Source: Alicyclobacillus tolerans (GTDB lineage Bacteria > Bacillota > Bacilli > Alicyclobacillales > Alicyclobacillaceae). Taken from it: a stretch of 64,000 bases of DNA. Both the position numbers and the translations under genes were made by a program. This document shows, piece after piece, positions 17,671-26,035 of the stretch. How positions within the stretch are numbered: position 1 is the first letter of the stretch; each line of letters begins with the position of its first letter. The stretch is from positions 1 to 64,000 of the forward strand of contig NZ_JAJFNK010000023.1 in assembly GCF_021739485.1 (NCBI RefSeq), written 5' to 3'. Under the pieces are notes generated by a model that did no database searches, was not told the DNA's origin, and saw only the letters and a list, made by a program, of their open reading frames with translations.

Positions 17671-19116
17671 ATGAGCAAACCGAATTTGACCAGTTTTACG
17701 GATTTGTACCAATTGACCATGATGTACGGGTTTTACCAGGCAGGCAAGATGAACGACGAGGCCGTGTTCGACTTGTTCTTTCGGAAAAACCCATTCCAAA
17801 ACGGATACACAATCGTCGCGGGATTGGAAAAAGTCATTGAATACATCCGCAACCTGCGTTTTACCGAAGCAGACATACAGTACCTCGAGAAGACCGGCCT
17901 GTTTCCGGACCCTGCGTTTATCGAAGAGCTCCGGCGCGTGCGCTTCACAGGAAATCTGTACGCCATGCCGGAAGGCACCATTGCCTTTCCGAACGAGCCC
18001 ATCATTCGGGTGGAAACCCGCCTGTTCGAAGCCCAGTTGGTGGAAACGGCCCTGTTGACCATTGTTGGCTTCCAAAGCCTGATTGCCACAAAAGCGAACC
18101 GCATTGTGCGCGCCGCCGAAGGGCGTCCGGTCATGGAGTTCGGATCGCGTCGAGCTCAGGAAACCGAGGCGGCTGTACTTGGGGCCCGAGCTGCCATCAT
18201 TGGCGGATGTGTTGCCACTTCCAACGTCCTGGCCGGCGAACTGTTCAACCTGCAAATTGCCGGAACGCACGCGCACAGTTGGGTCATGAGTTTCGATTCG
18301 GAGTTGGAGTCGTTTCGCGCGTACGCCAAGGTCTATCCCGACAATCTCATCTTGCTGGTGGATACTTATGACACGCTGCGCTCGGGAATTCCAAATGCCA
18401 TTCAGGTGTTTCGAGAGGTTTTTGCAACCCACGGAAGGCCAAAGGCCTATGGCATTCGCATCGACAGTGGCGATCTGGCCTATCTGAGCAAGTCCGCCCG
18501 AGATATCCTCGACGACGCCGGGTTCCCGGATGCAAAGATTGTCGTGTCCAACGACTTGGACGAGTACCTGATTCGGGAACTGCACATGCAAGGGGCCAAA
18601 ATTGACTCCTATGGGGTCGGCACGAAACTCATTACCGCTTTTGACCAACCTGCCATTGGCTGCGTCTACAAACTGGCAGCCGAGCGCGTGAACGGACAGT
18701 GGACCCCTAGGCTGAAGCGTTCTGAAAATCCGGAAAAAATCACCAATCCGGGCGTGAAGAAAATTTTGCGCTTTTTCGACAGACACACGCAAAAGGCGGT
18801 CGTCGACCTGATTATGCTCGACGACGAGCCCACCCCGACGCAGCCGTTTGAAGTTTTTGATCCGGTGCACACCTGGAAGCGCAAAGTGGTCGACCACGCC
18901 CACTTCGAGCTTTTGTTGGCACCGATATTTGTCAACGGCGAGCTCGTTTACAAAACGCCCCCGCTGACGGAAATTGTCGATGTCGTGAAACGCAGCTTGG
19001 ATGCCTTTTCCGAAGAACGCGTGCGCCTGAGCAACCCGCATACGTATCACGTCGACTTGTCGCAAAAGCTGTGGGACACCAAGATGCACCTGCTCAATGA
19101 ACTTGCCCGGCTATAG
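17671..19116 (+). CDS. pncB: nicotinate phosphoribosyltransferase
   Basis: A 481-residue enzyme of NAD salvage that converts nicotinate and PRPP to nicotinate mononucleotide. Recognisable stretches are LTDLYQLTM-like TSFTDLYQLTMMYG at the start, EFGSRRAQ, GTHAHSWVMSF, LLVDTYDT, and the PRPP-binding end of the barrel with IDSGDLAYL and YGVGT. ATG at 17671 sits behind AGGAAGTG. It is a single gene; no NiaR-type site was recognised upstream. Confidence 0.93.
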   Translation: MSKPNLTSFTDLYQLTMMYGFYQAGKMNDEAVFDLFFRKNPFQNGYTIVAGLEKVIEYIRNLRFTEADIQYLEKTGLFPDPAFIEELRRVRFTGNLYAMPEGTIAFPNEPIIRVETRLFEAQLVETALLTIVGFQSLIATKANRIVRAAEGRPVMEFGSRRAQETEAAVLGARAAIIGGCVATSNVLAGELFNLQIAGTHAHSWVMSFDSELESFRAYAKVYPDNLILLVDTYDTLRSGIPNAIQVFREVFATHGRPKAYGIRIDSGDLAYLSKSARDILDDAGFPDAKIVVSNDLDEYLIRELHMQGAKIDSYGVGTKLITAFDQPAIGCVYKLAAERVNGQWTPRLKRSENPEKITNPGVKKILRFFDRHTQKAVVDLIMLDDEPTPTQPFEVFDPVHTWKRKVVDHAHFELLLAPIFVNGELVYKTPPLTEIVDVVKRSLDAFSEERVRLSNPHTYHVDLSQKLWDTKMHLLNELARL

Positions 19117-19233
19117 CCATGTTGGGCATATCGATGTCGAAACACGCATATGCTCACTCGCGGGTTTGCTATGCAGGATTTGTTACGTTGAAGACAAATT
19201 TCGACCCTGTTCCCAAAAATTATTTGCTTTTGA

Positions 19234-19250
19234 TGTTAAGTAACATCACA
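19234..19250 (+). promoter_or_regulatory. GlnR/TnrA-type operator upstream of glnA
   Basis: TGTTA-AGTAACA-TCACA fits the GlnR/TnrA consensus TGTNA-N7-TNACA exactly. It overlaps a larger perfect palindrome TGATGTTA-AG-TAACATCA (19231-19248) and lies seven bases upstream of the -35. A degenerate second site (TGTTACGTTGAAGACA) is at 19181-19196. Confidence 0.75.
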
Positions 19251-19257
19251 TATGTTG

Positions 19258-19287
19258 TTGACGTGTTCTCCCATCGTTTCATATAGT
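19258..19287 (+). promoter_or_regulatory. glnA promoter
   Basis: TTGACG (19258-19263), 18 bp, TATAGT (19282-19287), about 45 bp before the glnA start codon. Confidence 0.75.
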
Positions 19288-19331
19288 AAATTTAGAGGCT
19301 CGACAGAACGAAACCGAGGAGTGGAAAAACG

Positions 19332-20753
19332 GTGACAGCACGTGAAGTATTGGAATTTATGAAACAGCACAATGTTGAAATGGTGGATTTCCGAATTGTT
19401 GACGTTCCAGGGCGGCAGCACCATGTGACCGTTCCTGCAGTTGAAGTCGACGAAGACATGCTGGAAAATGGCATTGCGTTTGACGGTTCCAGTATCCAAG
19501 GTTTCCGCGGCATTGAAGAAAGCGACATGGTCATGCGCCCCGTGCTCGACAGTGCCTACCTGGATCCGTTCATGACCACGCCGACCATCGCGTTCACTTG
19601 CACTGTTTACGAACCCGATGGCACCCGTTACGATCGCGATCCCCGCTTCATCGCTGAGAAAGCTGAAGCTTACCTCGAGAAAACCGGCATCGCGAACAAA
19701 GCCTTCTTCGGCCCTGAACTTGAATTCTTCCTGTTTGACGACGTTCGCTTCGATTCCAGCTCGCAGGGTGCGTTTTACTCTGTGGACTCTGAAGAAGCCA
19801 TGTGGAACACCGGCAAGGGTGAAACAAACCTGGCCTATAAGGTGAAAAATAAAGGCGGCTACTTCCCGGTGCCTCCTACCGATACCCAGCAAGACATCCG
19901 TACCGACATCGTCAAGGAATTGATGAACGCAGGCATCCGCGTTGAACGCCATCACCACGAAGTGGCGACCGCCGGACAGGCCGAAATCAACTTCCGCTTC
20001 AACACGCTGACCAAAACCGGCGACACCACGATGCTGTACAAGTACATCGTCCGCCAAGTGGCCCGTCAAAACGGCAAAGTGGCAACCTTCATGCCGAAAC
20101 CGGTGTTTGGCGACAACGGTTCTGGAATGCACGTTCACCAAAGCTTGTTTGAAGACGATACCCCGTTGTTCTTCGAAGAAGGCAAGTACGGCAACATGAG
20201 CGACATGGCTCTGTACTACATCGGCGGCATTCTGAAGCACGCCCCGGCCATCCTGGCGTTCTCCAACCCGAGCACCAACTCTTACAAGCGCTTGGTACCC
20301 GGTTACGAAGCCCCGGTCAACCTGGTGTTCTCGAAGGGCAACCGCTCTGCAGCCGTTCGCGTCCCGGTTGCAGCCGTGACGCCGAAAAGCGCCCGCATCG
20401 AGTTCCGTACTCCGGATGCGACGGCCAACCCGTACCTCGCTTTTGCAGCCATGCTGATGGCCGGGCTGGACGGCATCAAGCGCAAAGTCGACCCGCGCGA
20501 GCTCGGCTACGGACCCGTGGACAAGAACATCTACGAGTTAGCAGCGGCTGAAAAGCTCAACATCCGCAGCGTTCCGGGTTCATTTGAAGAAAGCTTGGCA
20601 GCACTCGAAGCCGATCACGAGTTCTTGCTCGAAGGCGGCGTCTTCACCAAGGACTTCATCTACAACTGGGTCGAGCTGAAGAAGTCGTCCGAAGTCCAGC
20701 CGATGAGCCTGCGCCCGCATCCGTACGAGTTCCACCTGTACCTGGACCTGTAA
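19332..20753 (+). CDS. glnA: glutamine synthetase, type I (beta-like)
   Basis: A 473-residue type I glutamine synthetase. Family sites are clear: FDGSSIQGF, the PxxxDxxTxxxxF entry, EFFLFDD, the ATP loop KPVFGDNGSGMHVHQS, and NRSAAVRVP. The C-terminus has KNIYELAAAEKLNIRSVPGS, which aligns with the tyrosine adenylylation loop of the beta class, and a tail ending HPYEFHLYLDL. B. subtilis-type GSI-alpha is about 444 residues and ends differently. GTG at 19332 follows GAGGAG. A GlnR/TnrA-type box sits upstream, but no glnR is adjacent, unlike the glnRA operon of Bacillus. Confidence 0.93.
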   Translation: MTAREVLEFMKQHNVEMVDFRIVDVPGRQHHVTVPAVEVDEDMLENGIAFDGSSIQGFRGIEESDMVMRPVLDSAYLDPFMTTPTIAFTCTVYEPDGTRYDRDPRFIAEKAEAYLEKTGIANKAFFGPELEFFLFDDVRFDSSSQGAFYSVDSEEAMWNTGKGETNLAYKVKNKGGYFPVPPTDTQQDIRTDIVKELMNAGIRVERHHHEVATAGQAEINFRFNTLTKTGDTTMLYKYIVRQVARQNGKVATFMPKPVFGDNGSGMHVHQSLFEDDTPLFFEEGKYGNMSDMALYYIGGILKHAPAILAFSNPSTNSYKRLVPGYEAPVNLVFSKGNRSAAVRVPVAAVTPKSARIEFRTPDATANPYLAFAAMLMAGLDGIKRKVDPRELGYGPVDKNIYELAAAEKLNIRSVPGSFEESLAALEADHEFLLEGGVFTKDFIYNWVELKKSSEVQPMSLRPHPYEFHLYLDL

Positions 20754-20817
20754 ACAACACGGCAGTTTAGCAGCGGGATTACACTTGTCCTGCCTAACAA
20801 AAATCTCATGGAATACC

Positions 20818-20850
20818 GCGCCGCCTGGGTCATCGAGGCGGCGCTTTTTT
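20818..20850 (+). terminator. glnA terminator
   Basis: GCGCCGCC, 11-base loop, GGCGGCGC, TTTTTT: a textbook intrinsic terminator 65 bp after the glnA stop. Confidence 0.95.
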
Positions 20851-20959
20851 GTTGCGCGAGACAGCTTACATCACGCATCACGCATCTGCGCGTTTTCTGC
20901 ACATTGCCGCGATGGAGCGATGCCGTTTCGGTTAGACTAAGTTTCAGGAGTTGACGCGG

Positions 20960-21487
20960 GTGATTACTGAAAGACTGACGGAATCGATGTGCATTTTATT
21001 TATTGGTTTTAACCCGTCCTTGACGTCTTACGAACGCGGTTTTAACTACGCGGGGCGGAACAACCGGTTTTACCGGGTGCTTTACCTGTCGACACTGACG
21101 AACAGGCTGTACGCTCCCGAAGAAAGCCCAAACTTGCTTGGGGATTATGGGTTCGGATTTACGAACATCGCCAGCCGGCCTACAAAGCGTGCCGACGAAC
21201 TGTCTGCTGAGGAGTACCGGGAAGGAAGACAGGTCCTTCGTCAAAAGTTGGAACAGTACAGGCCCAAAATCGCCTGTTATGTGGGAAAAGGGGTGTATGT
21301 CCAGTTCTCGCAAAAGCGGCGGGCGGTGCCCTGGGGGTTTCAAGAAGAGTCATCTGTGGCAGACGTACTGGACTTTGTCGGTCCATCCACCAGCGGACTG
21401 GTGCGCATGAAACTTCAGGAACAAGTCGACATTTACCGACAACTTGCGGAATACATCCGGCAATTTGGGGTTGTGCCCAGCCGCTAA
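20960..21487 (+). CDS. mug: Mug-like mismatch-specific uracil/thymine DNA glycosylase
   Basis: A 175-residue member of the uracil-DNA glycosylase superfamily, Mug/TDG branch. LFIGFNPSLTSYERGFNYAG corresponds to the GINPG active-site strand and NNRFYRVL to the following helix. The FTNIASRPTKRADELS stretch is also typical. It would remove U or damaged pyrimidines from mismatches. GTG at 20960 is nine bases after CAGGAG. It stands alone between glnA and convergent ykuS. Confidence 0.82.
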   Translation: MITERLTESMCILFIGFNPSLTSYERGFNYAGRNNRFYRVLYLSTLTNRLYAPEESPNLLGDYGFGFTNIASRPTKRADELSAEEYREGRQVLRQKLEQYRPKIACYVGKGVYVQFSQKRRAVPWGFQEESSVADVLDFVGPSTSGLVRMKLQEQVDIYRQLAEYIRQFGVVPSR

Positions 21488-21510
21488 AACGCCCCAAGTA
21501 AACACGCTGA

Positions 21511-21536
21511 CGGGCGGGAAATGAATTCCCCGCCCG
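21511..21536. terminator. hairpin between convergent mug and ykuS
   Basis: CGGGCGGG and CCCGCCCG around a 10-base loop, 23 bp after mug. It is not followed by a U-run on either strand. Confidence 0.55.
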
Positions 21537-21607
21537 CTGCGAATGGGTCGCGAATCGCGAATCCTCTTATTGAGGCACCCCGAATCAAATCCAACGACTG
21601 AATCCAA

Positions 21608-21853
21608 TCACTGGATATAGGACTTCACCCGCTGGTACACCTGCTCAGGGGACAAGCCCTCTGCAGAGACTACGGGGACCTGCTGCTGGACATCCTCCAT
21701 CCCCATCAGGTTTTTGTCGCCTCCAGTAATCACCATGACAGCCGCGTTGTTGACCTGGCTGGCCGCATTTTGCATCTCGACAACCTGAACGCCTTGTTGG
21801 CGCAGGTAGTCGCTGACAGGGCTAAGTCCTTGCTCGACAGCTACGGTTCTCAT
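21608..21853 (-). CDS. ykuS: YkuS family protein (UPF0180)
   Basis: An 81-residue protein with the YkuS layout: RTVAVEQGLSPVSDYLRQQG at the start, a central MVITGGDKNLMG and the ending AEGLSPEQVYQRVKSYI. The function of the family is unknown; it is common in spore-forming Bacilli. The ATG at 21853 lies seven bases after AAGGAGGG. Confidence 0.8.
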   Translation of the reverse strand: MRTVAVEQGLSPVSDYLRQQGVQVVEMQNAASQVNNAAVMVITGGDKNLMGMEDVQQQVPVVSAEGLSPEQVYQRVKSYIQ

Positions 21854-21917
21854 CGGGACCCTCCTTTTCACTGGTCTTACATCAGTTTGCCTGCGTAGGG
21901 GCCCCTTCATGCAAGAA

Positions 21918-21939
21918 CCCCTGGTCAATCGACCAGGGG
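21918..21939 (-). terminator. bioY terminator hairpin
   Basis: CCCCTGGTC and GACCAGGGG with a four-base loop. On the minus strand it is followed by TTCTTG, a weak U-tract, about 30 bp past the bioY stop. Confidence 0.65.
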
Positions 21940-21966
21940 GTGAAAAGGAGTGAGGCAACATGTGCG

Positions 21967-22563
21967 TTATTCTGGAAGCGCCGCCACTTGCGCAGAAGTT
22001 TTGCCGACCAACCGCGAGGCCGGGTAATAGGGGCGAATGACGGACACCACCACAGCTGTCAAAACAGCCTTAATGGCGTCTCCAGGAATGTAGGGATAAA
22101 ACCCTGCAACCATGGCCTTACTAAAAGGCATGTGAAGTGTATGGGCGAGCCATGGCACCCCGGTGACGTAGCACAGCAGCGATCCGAAAACTTCCGCCGC
22201 CAGAAACACTTGAAGCCAGGCGCCCACTCCATTGCCCTTGGCCCGGGTGGCGAAAAATCCCGTGAGCAAAGCTCCGAAGGGGTACATCCACACGTATCCA
22301 CCCGTGGGCCCGAGAATCAGGGCCAGCCCGCCGCTGCCGTGCAACAAGGGCAGTCCCAGCGCGGTCAGCACCACGACCAGCAACATGCTGAAAAACCCAT
22401 ACCCTGCACCCAATATTGCTCCCGCGAGCATGACGACCATATTCTCCAATGTGATGGGAACCGGAGTAAACGGCAAGTGGATGTTCACCCAGCTCAACAC
22501 GACCATCAACGCCGCAAACAGCGCACTAAAGACTACGCCGCGGACGGTAATCTTTGATCCCAT
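21967..22563 (-). CDS. bioY: biotin ECF transporter substrate-binding protein BioY
   Basis: A 198-residue integral membrane S-component with six hydrophobic segments. The BioY signature is present: ITLENMVVMLAGAILGAGYG, then LGLPLLHGSGG and the conserved GPTGGYVWMYPFGA. BioY binds biotin and associates with an EcfA-EcfA'-EcfT module, which is encoded divergently next door. The ATG at 22563 has GGGGGA six bases upstream. A BirA-type operator lies just upstream, so repression by biotinyl-BirA is likely. Confidence 0.93.
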   Translation of the reverse strand: MGSKITVRGVVFSALFAALMVVLSWVNIHLPFTPVPITLENMVVMLAGAILGAGYGFFSMLLVVVLTALGLPLLHGSGGLALILGPTGGYVWMYPFGALLTGFFATRAKGNGVGAWLQVFLAAEVFGSLLCYVTGVPWLAHTLHMPFSKAMVAGFYPYIPGDAIKAVLTAVVVSVIRPYYPASRLVGKTSAQVAALPE

Positions 22564-22581
22564 TGCCACTCCCCCTTATTT

Positions 22582-22613
22582 TTGTTAACTTGATAGTAAT
22601 CCGATGTTAACTA
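22582..22613. promoter_or_regulatory. BirA-type biotin operator between bioY and the ECF module
   Basis: TTGTTAAC (22582-22589) and GTTAACTA (22606-22613) are inverted half-sites spaced by 16 bp, matching the TTGTTAAC-N14-16-GTTAACAA operators of Firmicutes BirA. The site lies 18 bp before the bioY ATG and 47 bp before the ecfA ATG, so one operator may serve both. A second inverted repeat, AATCCGA-N10-TCGGATT (22598-22621), overlaps its right half. Confidence 0.85.
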
Positions 22614-22660
22614 CTCGGATTCTAGCACACTTCGGGTTTATAGAAAAGGTGACCTCGCGA

Positions 22661-23797
22661 ATGCAAGGAATTCATAGATCCTCGATTGATGTGGATACGG
22701 ATTGCTCCATCGATACAAATGGTTCCGTTGGTCCGAATTGCCTCATGGACGCGGAGTGTTCCGTTGAACCAAATTCCGTTGAACCAGAGTGTTCCAGCGC
22801 CGAGTATTGGCACCTCGACAAGGTGTCCGTGGCGTTTCGGCAAAGCTCCGGGCAGATTCGAACGGTTTTGGACGGTCTCACGCTTTCCATCCCCCAAGGC
22901 CAGTGGATAGCTCTAGTCGGAAAAAACGGCAGTGGCAAAAGCACCTTAGGCAAGGTGCTCGGGGGCATTTTACCGGTTTCCCGGGGGTCTGTCCGTACCG
23001 CCGTACAGGAGCATTGCCTCCATGGCTCTCCCGTTGGCCGACATTCGCCACAATCAGGCGATCGCGTTACAAGTTTCAATCGAGCCGCCTTGGTGGTCTT
23101 TCAAAACCCTCAGGCGCAAATTGTCGGCAGTACCGTGTTTGAAGACATCACTTTCGGCCTCGAAAACATCTCTTTTCCCCCGTCTTCCATGCCGCATCAG
23201 GCGCAGTGGGCGCTCCAAAAAGTGGGTCTGACTTGCGCGCTGGACACCCCTGTGGATCAACTGTCTGGGGGGCAGAAGCAATTGCTGTGCCTTGCCTCCG
23301 CGATCGCGATGGAACCCCAAGCCATCGTGTTTGACGAGGTGACATCGATGCTCGACCCGGCTTCGCGCAAGTATGTGATTCAGGCCGTGAGAACGCTGCA
23401 CCAAAGCGGGCTGACCGTAGTCTGGATTACCCAATGGCTCGAAGAACTCGCCTGGGCTCAGCGGGTCGTCGCTTTGGAGGGGGGACGAATGGCTTATGAC
23501 GGATTGCCATCCAGATTTTTTTACGGAGATTTGAGCGACAACCACAGCCCGGAAGGAACCGCAGTCGGCGGCGATGGCCATCCCGGTGACCCTGGGGATC
23601 CGGGGGAACCATTCCATGGCAGCGACCTTGGCGGCACCCTGGCCGAGGTTTCTCCATGCCGAACGCTTGGATTTTCGCCCCCCTATGCGGTCCAAGTCGC
23701 TCACACCTTGCGCAAGCGGGGCCTGTTTATTCCAGGAACGCCCATCCTCCCGGAAGACTTGGCTCGCTCGGCGGGAAGCCTGGTGCCATCGACATGA
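22661..23797 (+). CDS. ecfA1: ECF transporter ATPase EcfA1 (BioM-like)
   Basis: A 378-residue ABC ATPase: Walker A GKNGSGKST (about 87-95), Q-loop FQNPQAQ typical of Ecf ATPases, signature LSGGQKQ, Walker B IVFDE. The H-loop position reads ITQWLEE, a Gln in place of the usual His. The first 48 residues are an odd Asp/Glu/Ser-rich extension with cysteines at 15, 27, 33 and 44 and a repeated SVEP word. The C-terminal 100 residues include a Gly/Pro/Asp-rich linker. The ATG at 22661 follows AAAGGTGA. It overlaps the next gene (ATGA). Confidence 0.88.
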   Translation: MQGIHRSSIDVDTDCSIDTNGSVGPNCLMDAECSVEPNSVEPECSSAEYWHLDKVSVAFRQSSGQIRTVLDGLTLSIPQGQWIALVGKNGSGKSTLGKVLGGILPVSRGSVRTAVQEHCLHGSPVGRHSPQSGDRVTSFNRAALVVFQNPQAQIVGSTVFEDITFGLENISFPPSSMPHQAQWALQKVGLTCALDTPVDQLSGGQKQLLCLASAIAMEPQAIVFDEVTSMLDPASRKYVIQAVRTLHQSGLTVVWITQWLEELAWAQRVVALEGGRMAYDGLPSRFFYGDLSDNHSPEGTAVGGDGHPGDPGDPGEPFHGSDLGGTLAEVSPCRTLGFSPPYAVQVAHTLRKRGLFIPGTPILPEDLARSAGSLVPST

Positions 23798-25581
23798 AGC
23801 TGAATCCAACGAGCACTGATGACGTCATCGAAGCCCAGTTCCTTTGCGCACGCGCTGGCCAAAGCAGTGAAAACCCCAGCAGACCACCTGCCCTCCGCCA
23901 GCTTTCTTTTCAAATTCGCCCGGGAATTACACTGCTCGTCGGCCGCACAGGCGCCGGAAAAACCACCTTGTTGAACGCGTTGGCAGGAGTGACTCCCCCG
24001 GAGTCCGGAACCCTTTTGTTTTCCGGTCTTCCTTTGTGGCAGGGCCGCCGGGTGACCCCAGAGCTTCAGGCTCAAATTGGACTGGTGTTTCAGATGCCGG
24101 AGCAACAGTTGTTCGCCCGGACCGTGCAAGGGGAATTCGACTACTCTTTGCGCCCGCTTCGCCTCCCTGAGTCGCAGGTGGCAGTACGGACAGCGGCAGC
24201 GTTGCAGGCCGTCGAATTGCCGCCGAGCATGGCGGCCCTTCCGCCTTTAACGCTGAGCGGAGGACAGAAACGCCGCGTTGCACTGGCCGCTACTTTTGCG
24301 GCAAATCCAAACTTTTTGTTCCTGGACGAACCTACAGCTGGGTTGGACGCCGAGTCCACGCAAGCCCTTACAGCCTATCTGAAGCAGTGGGTAAAGACAG
24401 GAAACAAGACCGCCGTGATCGCCACACACGACCTTGACGCCTTTCTTCCTGCAGCCGACGCAGTGATGGTGCTGTGCGAGGGTCAACTTTTGGCTTATGA
24501 CACACCACAAGCCATCGCAAGCCGTCCGGACGTCCTCATTGAGTCTGGAGTTGGCCTGCCAAGCGGCATCGAGCTGATCGCGCGGTTTAGGGAGCTTGGC
24601 TTAGAGGTGCACGAGGAAGTTGTGAAGGCTGCTGTCGGCGAACCGGACGAGATGGCCAAAGCCCTTCTGGCACATCCACCTCAGCGTCTGCATTCGGATG
24701 CCTCGTTGGATGCGTTGGATGCATCCAACGCAGAGACCCAAGCGGCACAAGCAGCACCTCAAGCGATGACCCTAGAGGCATGTGACGCTGAACGAGTCGA
24801 TTCGGCTACCCATCCTCGAACGCCTCTGGTGCAACAACTTGACCCGCGAGCCAAGTGGCTGTTTTACCTTTTGACATCCCTTGGCCTTCTGGCTCAGTCC
24901 AGTTGGTTCGGGTGGTGTATTGGGGTCGCGATCACAACGCTTGTCACACTGCTCTCCCGCACACCGTGGCCCAACATTTGGCGGCTTGTCCGGCCTTTCT
25001 TGTGGTTTGTAGGTTTTTCCGTACTGCTCTCGGGGGTTCGTTTCGGGAATCAAAGCGGAGTTTGGCACGCGGCAGGCATTGGCTTTTCTATGTCTGCTGC
25101 TTCCACAACGCTGCTGCAGTTGGCAAAGGTCCTCTTGGTCATGGTACTTGGCATCTTGTTGACCGCAACGACGAGCACCTTGCGCATGAAACAGGGTCTC
25201 GAGCAGGCGCTGCACGGGTTGAAGCGCCTCAAGCTGCCGATTGAAGCATTTGCTCTTGGCGCCTCTTTAATGCTGCGCTTCGTCCCGGTGCTGATGCAGG
25301 AACAACAGCGATTTTCGGTCATCGTCCGCGTCCGAGGCAAAGCACAAACGAAGCCGGGGGCCATCCGGCTGAGAGATGCCAGGGCGTTAATTATCCCGCT
25401 CATTCTCTCGGTCTTCCAACTCGGCGAAGACCTCTCGCAAGCCATGGAAGCTCGCGGCTATACTCACACATCCATGGAGCGAACCAGTGCCGTGCAACTG
25501 AAGTTTTCCCGGGCCGACGCTGTGCTGATGGCCGCAAGCGCCGTCATCGCCGGACTGCTGTGGTGGATTCACGGCATCTGA
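23794..25581 (+). CDS. EcfA-EcfT fusion: second ATPase plus energy-coupling membrane subunit
   Basis: A 595-residue fusion. Residues 1-300 are an ABC ATPase: Walker A GRTGAGKTT (about 50-58), QMPEQQLF Q-loop, LSGGQKRR, LFLDEPTAGLD, and an H-loop ATHDLDAF with intact His. After an Ala/Asp-rich linker (about 300-345) comes EcfT: QQLDPRAKWLFYLL, four or five membrane segments, and the coupling motifs around VRVRGK and MEARGYT near the end. These two subunits are usually separate genes. With EcfA1 and BioY it would form a complete dedicated biotin importer (BioMNY-like). Start ATG overlaps the preceding TGA. Confidence 0.92.
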   Translation: MKLNPTSTDDVIEAQFLCARAGQSSENPSRPPALRQLSFQIRPGITLLVGRTGAGKTTLLNALAGVTPPESGTLLFSGLPLWQGRRVTPELQAQIGLVFQMPEQQLFARTVQGEFDYSLRPLRLPESQVAVRTAAALQAVELPPSMAALPPLTLSGGQKRRVALAATFAANPNFLFLDEPTAGLDAESTQALTAYLKQWVKTGNKTAVIATHDLDAFLPAADAVMVLCEGQLLAYDTPQAIASRPDVLIESGVGLPSGIELIARFRELGLEVHEEVVKAAVGEPDEMAKALLAHPPQRLHSDASLDALDASNAETQAAQAAPQAMTLEACDAERVDSATHPRTPLVQQLDPRAKWLFYLLTSLGLLAQSSWFGWCIGVAITTLVTLLSRTPWPNIWRLVRPFLWFVGFSVLLSGVRFGNQSGVWHAAGIGFSMSAASTTLLQLAKVLLVMVLGILLTATTSTLRMKQGLEQALHGLKRLKLPIEAFALGASLMLRFVPVLMQEQQRFSVIVRVRGKAQTKPGAIRLRDARALIIPLILSVFQLGEDLSQAMEARGYTHTSMERTSAVQLKFSRADAVLMAASAVIAGLLWWIHGI

Positions 25582-25613
25582 TTTAGGCATCGAATTCGCG
25601 GCCCTAAGGAGTC

Positions 25614-25668
25614 CCGTTTCCGGCACAGGGGTCGGCCAACTCGGTTTTACTTCACTAGGCGGAAACGG
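25614..25668. repeat. spaced inverted repeat after the ECF operon
   Basis: CCGTTTCCG (25614-25622) and CGGAAACGG (25660-25668), 37 bp apart, between convergent genes. It could form a large hairpin that helps termination; there is no U-run. The rest of 25582-25732 shows nothing. Confidence 0.4.
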
Positions 25669-25732
25669 AGTTCAGCAGTCAATCCTGAGTTCGATGGCTC
25701 TGATATAGTCCGGCAACTAAACCAACTGAACC

Positions 25733-26029
25733 TTAGTTCGCTGGCTGATACTTCGCATAGACAGCATCCACGGCCGCTGCTTCGCCGAAGTCGTCCTCGG
25801 TGAGTCCACCGGCGTGCCAGCTGGTCAACCGCAGTGTGACGACTTTGTAGTCGATAGAGATGAACGGATGGTGGTTTCGCGCTTCAGCGATGTCAGCAAC
25901 TTCGTTGGCAAACTTAATGGAGTCGGGAAAACTTTGAAACTTAAAGCGCCGGACGATGGTTTTTTCCTCCCGGGTCCAGTTTGGCAATGCCTGCATGCGC
26001 GCTGCAACTTGTTCTTCATCCAACTTCAC
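25733..26029 (-). CDS. 4a-hydroxytetrahydrobiopterin dehydratase (PCD/DCoH)
   Basis: A 98-residue pterin-4a-carbinolamine dehydratase with the active-site block EARNHHPFISIDYKVV (H53, H54), then LTSWHAGGLTEDD (W71, H72). It recycles oxidised pterin formed by aromatic amino acid hydroxylases; in many bacteria lacking a hydroxylase its role is unclear, and none is present here. GTG at 26029 lies about ten bases after AAGGAGTG and seven bases after the upstream HAD gene's stop, so the two form an operon. Confidence 0.92.
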   Translation of the reverse strand: MKLDEEQVAARMQALPNWTREEKTIVRRFKFQSFPDSIKFANEVADIAEARNHHPFISIDYKVVTLRLTSWHAGGLTEDDFGEAAAVDAVYAKYQPAN

Positions 26030-26035
26030 AGCACA

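Noticed and set aside
17626..19089. Long minus-strand open frame of about 487 codons over pncB
   Set aside because: It mirrors pncB, has no recognisable domain or ribosome site, and arises from GC-rich codon bias on the opposite strand.
19236..20240. Minus-strand open frame of about 334 codons over glnA
   Set aside because: Antisense shadow of a strongly biased gene; it also crosses the glnA promoter and GlnR box.
21940..22557. Plus-strand frame opposite bioY
   Set aside because: His/Gln-rich shadow of a membrane protein gene; no ribosome site.
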